Source: Chitinophaga pinensis
GTDB taxonomy: Bacteria; Bacteroidota; Bacteroidia; Chitinophagales; CAIOSU01
Direction: 5' to 3'
Length of the DNA stretch: 58,031 nucleotides
Assembly: GCA_945901065.1 (NCBI GenBank)
Contig: CAMDKI010000014.1
Coordinates: 1-58,031 of the forward strand
How positions within the stretch are numbered: the stretch's first letter is position 1; each line of letters starts with the position of its first letter. Below the pieces are notes generated by a model, which was not told the origin of the DNA, did not search any database, and was given only the letters and a program-made list of their open reading frames with translations. Shown piece after piece: positions 35,209 through 44,700 of the stretch. The position numbers and the translations under genes are program-made.

Positions 35209-35418
35209 TTAAGCTTCTAAGTCCGCTGCCTTTTTTCTGCGGTCATAGATTTTTTTCGCACCTATAGATGCGCCTATGATCAAAAGCACTGCAGCGCCAC
35301 CGTCAACTGGTATAGCCAGCGGAGGAGGTGGAGGTGGAGGTGGACCAGCCAATAACTGACTCACACTGAACACGATAAGTGCAGCAACTAAGGTGAATAT
35401 TACAAGTAAATTTTTCAT
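35209..35418 (-). CDS. PID-CTERM-like small surface-sorted protein
   Basis: 69 residues: signal peptide (LLVIFTLVAALIVFSVSQLLA), an eight-proline stretch (GPPPPPPPPLA), then IPVDGGAAVLLIIGASIG followed by a basic end (KKIYDRRKK). This order of Pro-[Ile/Val]-Asp-Gly-Gly, transmembrane helix and basic tail is that of the PID-CTERM sorting signal. Here almost nothing else exists, so the protein is a signal plus a sorting tail. The cognate sorting protease is not in this window. It has its own terminator and is probably monocistronic. Confidence 0.75.
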   Translation of the reverse strand: MKNLLVIFTLVAALIVFSVSQLLAGPPPPPPPPLAIPVDGGAAVLLIIGASIGAKKIYDRRKKAADLEA

Positions 35419-35480
35419 TCTAGTAGCTTTTAAAAGGCCTTTAGCCTTGTTCTCATTTACAAACTTACGATTAATATAGC

Positions 35481-35594
35481 TTATTTCCCAGAATTAACAA
35501 AAACTTTTTCAGTTTTTGTGTCCTGTCCATTAATCAGGCGTATAAAATAATAGCCATTTACTGCATTTTCGATGCTTAGATGCTTATTACAAAA
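35481..35594 (-). pseudogene. Relic of a T9SS C-terminal sorting domain
   Basis: The minus strand has 37 codons ending in TAA that read NAVNGYYFIRLINGQ and then a basic KTEKVFVNSGK. This is the second half of a type A sorting domain (G-x-Y-x-x-x-x followed by a basic C-terminus). The frame is stopped by TAG at 35595, no YPNP box is seen upstream, and no start exists. It is the remains of a deleted secreted-protein gene. The rest of 35419-35756 is AT-rich without another feature. Confidence 0.7.
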
Positions 35595-35756
35595 CTATCG
35601 TTCACAAATTACTCAGTAGCAGTTGCAATTACTTTACGCTTGATTATAGAGCACATTATTGTCAAAAGCGTTCAAGAGGTAAAAAGGGACATTAGTGTAT
35701 TTACTTAGATTTCCTCACACTATCAGCTCATTTTTTAAAATACACTACTCACTTCC

Positions 35757-36641
35757 TCAAAACAACCGCAACAACTCATCCAGCTCTTTGAGCTTTTCGG
35801 TGTTGTTGTCGGTTTCGTAGCCTTGCTTCAGGTACTGAAGGTAAATTTTGATGGTTTCGCGATTGCGAATGGGCAGGTAGTGCTCTTTAACGGGCTCTTC
35901 TTGTATCTTTTTGAGGTACAGGGTTACCTCGTTTCGAGTAAATATAGTGCCGCGGTTAAGCGGGTTAATGTAGCAGATTATCTGGTCGCGCAGGTCTTCG
36001 TCTTCGTCCAAAGTCTCCAAAAAATCTTTGGTATAGCAGGCCACAAAGTGGCGCGGCAGGTTTACGCCATATACGGGCATATCGAGCTCCTGCGCTAATA
36101 TGGTATATAATATACCCAACGAAATGGAGTTGCCGCGTTTGCTCTCCACCACTTGATTGATGAAGTAGCTGGGTAAACTAAACTGCTTATCGCTGCTCTT
36201 GCCCGTAAAACCCATTAGCGAGTAAAATACGTGGTTAAACACGTTTATCTGCTCAAACGGGGTTAGGTTGTAGTTCATTTCCAGCCAAATAGCCCGGCGA
36301 ATGTAGTCAATCTCGCCGCGAAGCTTCACTTCATCTAAATCGGCATACTGAAAACGGGCCACCAATAGGGCCCCTCTGTACAGATTCTCGGATTCGCTTT
36401 CCAGCCACTGCTTAAAACCTGCTTGCAGCCCATGAAACTGGATATGCCTTATAATATGTTCAATGCGCTCTTGCAAAATGCTATCTAGCGCTTCCTCCCA
36501 ATAAGTCTCCAGTTTCGGAATGATTTCGGGGCCATAGCTTGCCAACCTATCCGACACGTGGGTGTATATCTCCTGGTCGGGGTCATCAAGCAATTGCAAC
36601 AATGCTTGCAGTTCGCGTTCGCTGTTGGCCGGTTCTATCAT
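35757..36641 (-). CDS. SirB1-like transglutaminase-fold protein
   Basis: 294 residues. A helical N-terminal region (HEAT-like) precedes a transglutaminase-core-2 domain with VESKRGNSISLGILYTILAQ and VYGVNLPRHFVACY. In the family the motif is RRGNPxSLGILY...GVxFPGHFL; the catalytic Cys of true transglutaminases is not expected in this branch. The gene overlaps the 3' end of topA by four bases (ATGA) and must be translated from the topA transcript. Function is unknown. Confidence 0.88.
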   Translation of the reverse strand: MIEPANSERELQALLQLLDDPDQEIYTHVSDRLASYGPEIIPKLETYWEEALDSILQERIEHIIRHIQFHGLQAGFKQWLESESENLYRGALLVARFQYADLDEVKLRGEIDYIRRAIWLEMNYNLTPFEQINVFNHVFYSLMGFTGKSSDKQFSLPSYFINQVVESKRGNSISLGILYTILAQELDMPVYGVNLPRHFVACYTKDFLETLDEDEDLRDQIICYINPLNRGTIFTRNEVTLYLKKIQEEPVKEHYLPIRNRETIKIYLQYLKQGYETDNNTEKLKELDELLRLF

Positions 36642-38986
36642 TTTTTCGCTCCTCTACGGGCCGGGGCTTTTCCTTTGGCGCCGCCCGATGGTTTGGTGTT
36701 GGCAATAATTCCTTCAATAGCTGCTAGGTCAAGCGTTGCCGGGTCGGTGGTTTTGGGTATTTTGTAATTCTCTTTGCCCGCCTTAATGTAAGGACCAAAT
36801 CGACCATTAAGTACCTGTATCTCCCCGTCTTTAAACGAGCTGATGAACTTATTGGCATCGGCTTCTTTCTTAGCCATAATCAAGGCCACGGCAGCATCCA
36901 AATCCACGTCTTGTGGGTCAATGGCTTTCGGTATCGATACAAAACCGCTGTCATACTTCACATACGGGCCAAACCTGCCCAAGCCCACGCTTACCTCTTT
37001 ACCCTCATACTCGCCCAACGATTTAGGGAAATCAAAAAGTTTCAAGGCATCATCTAAGGTAATGGTATCAATACTCTGGTCTTCTTTCAACTTAGCATAG
37101 CGAGGCTTCTCCTCCCCTTCTACAGTTTTGCCAATTTGCGCCATAGGGCCAAAGCGACCAATACGCGCCGACACTGGCTTACCTGTTTTAGGGTCGATGC
37201 CTAGCTCGCGTTCACCGCTGGCGCGCTCGGCAGTCTCTATGGTATCTTCCACGCTCTTATGGAACGGGATGTAGAAACTATCAATCATCTTGGCCCACTC
37301 AATATTGCCGTTGGCAATTTCGTCAAATTCCTCTTCAATCTTAGCCGTAAAGTGGTAGTCCATTACCTTCACAAAATGCTCGGCAAGGAAATCGTTTACC
37401 ACCCTTCCCACATCCGTAGGAAACAGCTTGGCCTTTTCGGCGCCCGTGTTCTCGGTTTCGGTTTTGGTTTTGATGGTATCGGCAGCCAAAGTAAGCACTT
37501 GGTATTTGCGCTCTACGCCTTCGCGATCGGTGCGCTCTACATAGCCACGCTTTTGTATGGTGCTAATGGTAGGTGCGTAGGTAGAAGGACGGCCAATGCC
37601 CAATTCCTCCAACTTCTTCACCAACGATGCTTCATTGTACCTCGGGGCCGCTTTGCTGAAACGCTCACGTGCCGTCATGGCCTCCAATGGCAACAATTGC
37701 CCGGCGCTCAATGGTGGCAACATGCCTTCTGCTTCCTCATCGCTCTCGTCGTCGCTGCTCTCCATGTATAGTTTCAAGAAACCATCGAACAACAGCACTT
37801 CGCCTTGCGCTTGCAATTCATCTTTATTGGTACTGATGTCAATTTTAACGGTAGTGCGCTCCAATTGGGCATCGGCCATTTGGCTCGCCACGGCGCGTTT
37901 CCATATCAACTCATACAAACGCCTTTCTTCGTTAGAACCTTCAATGGTTTGGTTCTCAAAGTAGGTGGGGCGTATGGCTTCGTGGGCCTCTTGCGCGCTG
38001 GCGTTTTTGCTCTTGTACTTGCGCACTTTAGAGTATTGCTCGCCAAAGCTGTTTTTAATGGCCACTGCGGCCGCTGCCAAGGCGGTATCGCCCAGGTTCA
38101 CGCTATCGGTACGCATGTAGGTTATATGCCCCGCCTCGTATAGCTTTTGGGCTATGCTCATGGTGCGGGTTACGTTGTAGCTCAGCTTACGGCTGGCCTC
38201 TTGTTGCAGGGTACTGGTTGTAAACGGCGCGGCTGGGCTTTTGCTGGCAGGCTTGGTCTGTATATCCTTAATGGTGTAGTTGGCGCCTTTGCAGCTCTCC
38301 AAAAACGCCAGGGCATCTTTATCGGTATCTAGTTTGCGGTTTAGCTCAGCCTTCAATTTACCTTGGCGGCCTTTGCTATCCTTCACATCAAATATGGCCG
38401 TAACCTTAAACGACGACTGGCTGTTGAATTCCTGTATCTCGCGCTCGCGCTCTACAATAATACGCACCGCCACCGATTGCACGCGACCCGCCGAAAGCGA
38501 ACCCGCCATACTTATCTTGCGCCACAAAATAGGCGAAAGCTCAAAACCCACCAGCCTATCCAGCACGCGGCGGGCTTGTTGGGCATTCACTAAGTTTAAA
38601 TCCAACAGGCGTGGGTTATCCACAGCGTTTTGGATGGCATGCTTGGTTATTTCGTGAAAAACGATGCGCTTGGTTACTTTTGGGTTCAGGCCGAGTACTT
38701 CGCAAAGGTGCCAGCTAATAGCCTCCCCTTCGCGGTCTTCGTCCGTTGCTAACCAAACGGTCTCCGCTTCTTTGGCTTGTTTCTTCAGTTCGGTCACCAG
38801 CTTTTGCTTATCGGGTGGCACTATATAGGTAGGTGCGTAATGGTTTTTTAAGTCGATAGCCTTGTTGCCCTTCTCAAGGTCGCGAATGTGGCCATAGCTA
38901 CTTACCACCTTGAAATCCTTCCCTAGGAATTTTTCAATGGTCTTTGCTTTGGCTGGTGATTCTACAATCAATAAATTCTTCGACAT
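36638..38986 (-). CDS. topA: DNA topoisomerase I
   Basis: 782 residues. The TOPRIM domain has LATDEDREGEAISWH (79-93); the catalytic Tyr290 is in GHITYMRTDSVNL; FTTSTLQQEASRKL is also diagnostic. The C-terminus has no zinc fingers but several GRFGPYVK/GRFGPYIK repeat modules, and ends in a basic tail (APARRGAKK). It relaxes negative supercoils by single-strand passage. A low-complexity ACACAAGAC spacer (38996-39030) precedes its start. It is coupled to the SirB1-like gene downstream. Confidence 0.97.
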   Translation of the reverse strand: MSKNLLIVESPAKAKTIEKFLGKDFKVVSSYGHIRDLEKGNKAIDLKNHYAPTYIVPPDKQKLVTELKKQAKEAETVWLATDEDREGEAISWHLCEVLGLNPKVTKRIVFHEITKHAIQNAVDNPRLLDLNLVNAQQARRVLDRLVGFELSPILWRKISMAGSLSAGRVQSVAVRIIVEREREIQEFNSQSSFKVTAIFDVKDSKGRQGKLKAELNRKLDTDKDALAFLESCKGANYTIKDIQTKPASKSPAAPFTTSTLQQEASRKLSYNVTRTMSIAQKLYEAGHITYMRTDSVNLGDTALAAAAVAIKNSFGEQYSKVRKYKSKNASAQEAHEAIRPTYFENQTIEGSNEERRLYELIWKRAVASQMADAQLERTTVKIDISTNKDELQAQGEVLLFDGFLKLYMESSDDESDEEAEGMLPPLSAGQLLPLEAMTARERFSKAAPRYNEASLVKKLEELGIGRPSTYAPTISTIQKRGYVERTDREGVERKYQVLTLAADTIKTKTETENTGAEKAKLFPTDVGRVVNDFLAEHFVKVMDYHFTAKIEEEFDEIANGNIEWAKMIDSFYIPFHKSVEDTIETAERASGERELGIDPKTGKPVSARIGRFGPMAQIGKTVEGEEKPRYAKLKEDQSIDTITLDDALKLFDFPKSLGEYEGKEVSVGLGRFGPYVKYDSGFVSIPKAIDPQDVDLDAAVALIMAKKEADANKFISSFKDGEIQVLNGRFGPYIKAGKENYKIPKTTDPATLDLAAIEGIIANTKPSGGAKGKAPARRGAKK

Positions 38987-39117
38987 GGCATTTTTTTAGA
39001 CACAATACGCAAGACACAAGACACAAGACGGGCAACTTATGTTGTGTTTTATCCTAAATTAGTTAACTAACAATGCAATAATAGAGTTTACTCACAAACA
39101 ATTCAAAAAAGCTTTCG

Positions 39118-39146
39118 TTGCGATATGCCTTGTTTGCGTAAATTTG
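39118..39146 (+). promoter_or_regulatory. purB promoter, Bacteroidota type
   Basis: TTG at 39118-39120 and TAAATTTG at 39139-39146 are 18 bases apart, a good fit to the TTG-N19-TAnnTTTG consensus. The purB ATG follows 25 bases later. Confidence 0.65.
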
Positions 39147-39170
39147 TCCTGAAAACACAACAATAACCCC

Positions 39171-40514
39171 ATGGAATTGACCCCACTCACCGCTATATCC
39201 CCTATTGATGGCCGCTATCATGAAAAAACTGCGCAATTGGCAGCATATTTTTCCGAATGGGCCTTGTTTAAATATCGGGTTTGGGTAGAAGTGGAATATT
39301 TCATTGCGCTTACGCAAACCGATGTACCAGCATTGTCTGGCTTTAGCAACGAAAAGAACGAGGTATTACGAGCGCTGTACCGCGAATTTAGTGAAGCCGA
39401 TGCCGCCAAAATAAAAACCATTGAGCGCATTACCAACCACGACGTAAAGGCCGTGGAGTATTGGCTGAAGGAGCGTTTTGAGAAGCTGGGCTTGGGCGAG
39501 TTTAAAGAATACATACACTTTGGCCTTACCAGCCAAGATGTGAACAATACCAGCATACCCATGAGCATTCGTGATGCGGTGCAGGAGCTGATGATACCCC
39601 AGTTGAAAGATTTAGTATTCACGCTAGATAAAATGGCGTTCGAGTATAAAGACATACCGCTACTGGCCCGTACCCACGGTCAACCGGCCTCTCCTACCCG
39701 CTTGGGCAAAGAGATACTGGTATTTGTAGAGCGACTGGATAGGCAGATAAAGCAACTGGAAGCAGTGCCGTTTTGTGCCAAGTTTGGCGGTGCCACGGGC
39801 AATTTTAATGCGCATAAGGTAGCCTTTCCGGCAGTTGATTGGGTGGCCTTTGGCAACAGCTTTACTTACAAGCACTTGCAACTAGAGCGATACCAAAACA
39901 CCACCCAAATTGAGCACTACGACAATCTTGCCGCGCTGTTCGATAACTTTAAGCGCATCAACACCATCATCGTTGATTTGTGCCGCGATATGTGGCAGTA
40001 CATCAGTATGGAGTATTTTAAGCAGCAAATCAAAAAGGACGAGGTGGGCAGCAGCGCCATGCCGCACAAAGTAAACCCCATTGATTTTGAGAACGCCGAA
40101 GGCAACCTGGGCCTAGCGAACGCTATTTTTGAGTACCTATCCGCCAAGCTACCCATTAGCCGCCTGCAGCGCGACCTGACAGATAGCACCGTGCTGCGCA
40201 ACGTGGGCGTGCCGTTTGCGCATACGCTAATAGCCTTGCAAAGCACCCAAAAAGGCTTGGGCAAATTGCTGGTAAACGAAGCCAAAATCCGCAAGGACCT
40301 AGAGGACAACTGGATGGTGGTAGCCGAAGGCATACAGACCGTTTTGCGCCGCGAAAACTACCCAGCGCCCTACGAAAAGCTGAAAGAGCTTACCCGCACC
40401 AACGCCGCCATCACCGAAACCACCATCCACGACTTCATAGATACCCTAGAAGTTACCGACACCATAAAAGCGGAGCTGAAACAGATAACACCGTTTAATT
40501 ATACAGGGGTATGA
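39171..40514 (+). CDS. purB: Adenylosuccinate lyase
   Basis: 447 residues, normal for the short bacterial PurB. TSQDVNNTSIPMSIRDA, ARTHGQPASPTRLGKE and the signature GSSAMPHKVNPIDFENAEGN, which holds the catalytic Ser, are present. It releases fumarate from SAICAR and from adenylosuccinate, acting twice in purine synthesis. A promoter of the local type lies 25 bases upstream. A short repeat and the DUF5522 gene follow on the same strand. Confidence 0.97.
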   Translation: MELTPLTAISPIDGRYHEKTAQLAAYFSEWALFKYRVWVEVEYFIALTQTDVPALSGFSNEKNEVLRALYREFSEADAAKIKTIERITNHDVKAVEYWLKERFEKLGLGEFKEYIHFGLTSQDVNNTSIPMSIRDAVQELMIPQLKDLVFTLDKMAFEYKDIPLLARTHGQPASPTRLGKEILVFVERLDRQIKQLEAVPFCAKFGGATGNFNAHKVAFPAVDWVAFGNSFTYKHLQLERYQNTTQIEHYDNLAALFDNFKRINTIIVDLCRDMWQYISMEYFKQQIKKDEVGSSAMPHKVNPIDFENAEGNLGLANAIFEYLSAKLPISRLQRDLTDSTVLRNVGVPFAHTLIALQSTQKGLGKLLVNEAKIRKDLEDNWMVVAEGIQTVLRRENYPAPYEKLKELTRTNAAITETTIHDFIDTLEVTDTIKAELKQITPFNYTGV

Positions 40515-40525
40515 GTAATGATACT

Positions 40526-40572
40526 TCGACGGAGTGTATCCTGAGCATTTATCGAAGGACTGAGGGTGACAA
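40526..40572. repeat. Dispersed TCGAAGG/CTGAGC repeat (family 3, copy F3)
   Basis: ACTTCGAC, then ATCCTGAGC, then TCGAAGGACTGAGGGTGAC: the same words as at 48737 and 49770 (GTCAnnCTGAGCnnnnTCGAAG). This is a hairpin-type intergenic repeat seen widely in Bacteroidota. Confidence 0.65.
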
Positions 40573-40580
40573 ATGATTGT

Positions 40581-40718
40581 ATGGCAAAATTAGAAGAAGG
40601 CAAAGACTATTACTTCAATGAACAAGGCCTCATGGTGCTCACCGAGGCCTACCTCCTGCGCCGTGGCTACTGCTGCGGCAATGGGTGCAAGCATTGCCCA
40701 TATTCGAAGAAGGGTTGA
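40581..40718 (+). CDS. DUF5522 small Cys-rich protein
   Basis: 45 residues, ATG at 40581 to TGA at 40716-40718. YYFNEQGLMVLTEAYLLRRG is followed by YCCGNGCKHCPYSKK. The order of an aromatic opening, TExYLLxRGYCCGxGCxHCPY is the DUF5522 family pattern, common in Bacteroidota and other phyla and often missed because of its size. Four closely placed Cys and one His make a small metal site likely. It is downstream of purB on the same strand, 66 bases after its stop. Confidence 0.88.
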   Translation: MAKLEEGKDYYFNEQGLMVLTEAYLLRRGYCCGNGCKHCPYSKKG

Positions 40719-40811
40719 TGCACCAATTGGTTACGAGTTACGGGTTACGAGTTGCGCGTTTTTTAACCATCTCGACTTGGGCGAGATGATTGAGTTATTC
40801 ACATCCCCCTC

Positions 40812-40845
40812 AAAAAAAGCGGCCCCGCATTTATGCAGGGCCGCT
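40812..40845 (-). terminator. Terminator of the acidic lipoprotein gene
   Basis: On the minus strand AGCGGCCC..GGGGCCGCT forms a long stem with inner GCAT/ATGC and is followed by seven T. Confidence 0.9.
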
Positions 40846-40851
40846 AGTTGC

Positions 40852-41301
40852 TTAGATTTTCTCGAGGGTTAGGTACTCCTCATCGTCATCGTTATCGTCG
40901 TCCAAGTCTTCCAGCTTGATGCGGTTGTTGGTTAGCTCGGTTACATCCCAATCCTCGTCTAGCTCATCCAACGGGTCGTCGTCATCGTTAAAGTCGATTT
41001 CCAGCTCCGTGCGGCCATCATCTTGCCTTACTATCCAAATACCGGTTTTATTTACCCCGTTTAAGCTAGCGGTTACTTCGCCAGCAGTGGTGAAGGTGAA
41101 AGTATAGCCATTAAATTTTGACGTCTCATCGCCATCATCGTCATCAAAAAAGTAGGTTACTTTCCAGTTGTCTTCCAACGCTAGCGTTGATACCGATTGG
41201 GTGGTGATGTCGAGCAAATCGTCATCATCATCTTTGCTGCACGAGGTAAACACAGTTGCCACCAACAGCAACGGCAGCACATACAAAAAGCTTCTGTTCA
41301 T
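40852..41301 (-). CDS. Asp-rich lipoprotein, lipocalin-like
   Basis: 149 residues. The signal ends in a lipobox (ATVFTSCSKDDDDD), giving an acylated Cys followed by acidic residues, the Bacteroidota surface-export-like pattern. The body has EDNWKVTYFFDDDDGDETSK, GYTFTFTTAGEVTA, GIWIVRQDDGRTELEIDFN, a lipocalin-like strand order, and two further Asp-rich loops that could bind calcium. The function is unknown. It is transcribed alone with its own terminator. Confidence 0.82.
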   Translation of the reverse strand: MNRSFLYVLPLLLVATVFTSCSKDDDDDLLDITTQSVSTLALEDNWKVTYFFDDDDGDETSKFNGYTFTFTTAGEVTASLNGVNKTGIWIVRQDDGRTELEIDFNDDDDPLDELDEDWDVTELTNNRIKLEDLDDDNDDDEEYLTLEKI

Positions 41302-41709
41302 AGTTTTTTGGGTTTAGGTGATTGTTGCATGTATATGTTGCTAACAATATGCGAGCCAAAAAGTTCCTCGGCCAAAAAGTGGGTTATCCGCTTGAGTATT
41401 CTCCATAATGCGCCAGAGCCCCCTAAATTAAATATGAGTAAACATTAGCCACCTGGGGGCGAGTAGTAAAGTGCCATTGTATAGTACTTTGTCACAAGCG
41501 TCAGGATACACACAGTGCCTTTTAACTTCGTTAAAACAAAACAATGACAAGTGAGCACGCTGTTCTATTGAAAACAGCAAAAACGAAGTAACCATAAACG
41601 TACTATCCTAGCGCCTTGCAGTAAAAAAGAACCCGCCTATTGGATGTACCAATAGGCGGGCGCAATAGGATTAAAACAAATGAACAACAGGGAAATAAAA
41701 GCCAACACT
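41302..41709. other. Non-coding stretch with two hairpins, no gene seen
   Basis: Both strands lack a credible ORF. A short hairpin TTTTAAC-ttc-GTTAAAA lies at 41520-41536, and the terminator of the neighbouring large gene at 41624-41660. An imperfect GCCCCC/GGGGGC pair lies near 41420-41460. Confidence 0.6.
41624..41660 (-). terminator. Terminator of the Ig-repeat protein gene
   Basis: CCCGCCTATTGG and CCAATAGGCGGG form a 12-bp stem with a five-base loop, followed on the minus strand by TTCTTTTTT. Confidence 0.9.
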
Positions 41710-44700
41710 TTAATCGTCAACCCTTAATTCACCAGCTAACCGAAGTTTTCCGTTTGTGGCAATGTTAACGTCTTCGGCTGTAGCAGTTTTGCCCGATGTG
41801 ATATAAAGCTCGCCTGCCGTAATCTCCATATCCTCGGTTACATTTAAGTTGTCCGACAAGATTACTTGGCTGGTATTAGGCGATTTATTGATAATAACAT
41901 TGTGGAACGATTTGCCTGCAACAGGGGTGCTGCTGCTACCCATACCACTAACGATGGTTTGGTTGGCAGTACCATTGAAGGTAATGGTGCTGCTGTTTGG
42001 CGTAAAGGTTCCCCTGTTAGTCCAGTTGCCCGAAACGTTTAGGTTGTTGGTACCAGATAAGATTAATACCGCATTAGTATCAATATAAACGTTTCTCACG
42101 CTCACGTTATTAGTAGCTATGCTAGGGTTGCTATTGGCCAAGCATTGCTGGGTTTGGGCTATATATGCATTGTTACTATTACTTGGTGCAGTTGATGCAA
42201 CCGAATAATTGGTGCCATCAAAAACATACCAGTTGGCCGCAGTGGTATAGCTGGTGCTACTTTTGCCGCTCCAGAGGTAGTCGCCATTTGACAAGGTAAA
42301 GTTCACGCTCGGGGTTGCCGAAGGCTGGTTTACCGTTACGGTGGTGCTTATGCAAGCCGTGGTAATGCAGAGGCCTGTGCGCCTAACAAAGTACGTGGTA
42401 GTGCTAGTAGGCGATACCGTAATACTTGAGCTGGTGCTGATTACCGCACCCATGCCACAACTGTTGGCATACCATTGGTATGTGGTACCAGGCTCAACAA
42501 CACCGCCAGTGGCACTAAGGGTAGTGCTTTCGCCTAGGCAAATGGTATTGGTACCAGATATAGCAGCAGGTGCTGTAAAATTACCATTTACCGTTAATGA
42601 TTCCGATATGCAAGTGGTGGTATTGCAAGTGCCGCTGCGCCTTACAAAATAACTAGTGGTAGTAGTGGGCGATACCGTGATGGATGCGCCTGTGCCCAAC
42701 AGCGTGCCGCCGCCGCAACTGCCCGCATACCACTGGAACGTGGCCCCGTCGCCGGCAGTGCCGCCACTGGCAGTAAGGGTTGCGCTACTGCCGTTGCAAA
42801 TTGGCGCGTTGCCGCTGATGGTTGTTGGGGCAGTAGATAGTTGGTTTACCGTTAATGATGCAGATACGCAAGTGGTGGTATTACAGGTACCGCTGCGCCT
42901 TACAAAATAACTAGTGGTAGTAGTGGGCGATACCGTGATGGATGCGCCTGTGCCCAGCAGCGTGCCGCCGCCGCAACTGCCCGCATACCACTGGAACGTG
43001 GCCCCGTCGCCGGCAGTGCCGCCACTGGCAGTAAGGGTTGCGCTGCCGCCATTGCATATTGGCGAGTTGCCGCTGATGGTTGTTGGGGCAGTAGATAGCT
43101 GGTTTACCGTTAATGATGCTGATACGCAAGTGGTGGTATTACAGGTGCCGCTGCGCCTTACAAAATAACTGGTGGTAACAGTGGGCGATACCGTGATGGA
43201 TGCGCCTGTGCCCAACAGCGTGCCGCCGCCGCAACTGCCTGCATACCACTGGAACGTGGCCCCGTCGCCGGCAGTGCCGCCACTGGCAGTAAGGGTGGCG
43301 CTACCGCCATTACAAATTGGCGAGTTGCCGCTGATGGTTGTTGGGGCAGTAGACTCTGATATTACCGTTAGGGTAAGATAATTTGATTCGTAGTAAGCAT
43401 AATCGCAAGTGTTTCGGTAGTAGTCCCTCGAAATTAAATAAGTACCCACCGGCAATGCACCAAAAGTTGGGCTGTTTTGAGGTACGGTTACCTGATTACC
43501 CATACCATCACTAGTATAAGTAATACCGGGCAGAAAGCTCCAATTGGCACCATTATCGGCACTATAAAACCAATAGTAGCCATACTTATTGCTGCCGCTG
43601 TAGGAGCATATTTCATTGTCAATATTACTTCCGTATACCGTAAAATTGCTACCGGCGCATATCGTATCGCTGCTTACATGGCTGCCGTTAACAAAAGAAA
43701 TCTTGTTGCAGGTACGGCTTATCGTAAAGTTGCCAGTTGTAGAGCCCGTGGTAAAATACGCTACATACACATAGTAAGTGGTGCCACTTACTGTATTAAA
43801 TGCATAGCTTTCTGTGCCACCAGCTCCGTTCACATCCCTCGTAGCAATTTGCGTAAAACCGCCACAACTGCCGCTCAATATCGACATCTCGTGATCAAAA
43901 CCGGCAGCGGCGGTGGTAGTGATGGTAGTTGCGCCACCCTCGCCCTGGAAAGTGTACCACACGCCGTAATTACTGATACTGTAACCAGTACCGTGTGCTG
44001 TATTGGAGGTACAATTGGTTGAGCCCGCTAACGCGCTGGTGCCACAGGCCAAACTGGTTGCATTGGCACACAAACTATTCGTTGGGGTATTGCCGCTTAT
44101 GGTTACGGCCAGCGTGCGCGCAGTGCCGTTTCCGCAGCTAGTAGATGGGGTAACCGTAATGGTGCCGCTGCTGCTACCTGTGGTTACGGTTATGCTATTA
44201 GTGGTAGAAGTACCACTCCAACCACTGGGCAATGCCCAAGTATAAGTTACACCCGCCACGTTGGTTACCGAGTAGGTTTGGCTAGTGCCGCCGCATACCG
44301 TGGTGGTACCCGTTATGGTGGAAGGCTGTGCGGGCACAACTGGGGTTTGTAATACTATAGATACGTTATCAAAAAAAGCGGTTTGGTTTGCGGTGGTCGA
44401 GCCTTGCCAATAAGCACCCGTAAACCCAAGCGAGGTACCCGTATGGGTATTGTTTGTAGCGGTACCTTGCGATGTCATGGTGCCGGCTGCCGGGTCGGCA
44501 AACGCTGAAGTACCATCATTTCTTAACAAAAGCTGCCAAGTATTGGTTGATGGGGTATACACTACCCGTACACTTAGGTAGTTAGTACCAAAATCGGTAA
44601 GGCCGCTGGTGTTAGAGGTGATAATATTGGTAAGCGTGCCTCGCAAGCCATTGTTGTATCTAACTAACCTAACCGGATCGGTGCTGTTACTTTGGCCAAG

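Noticed and set aside
42341..44245. Several plus-strand ORFs of 70-180 codons over the Ig-repeat gene
   Set aside because: They are antisense shadows of the 41710-45291 gene produced by its repeats and balanced base composition; no family match.
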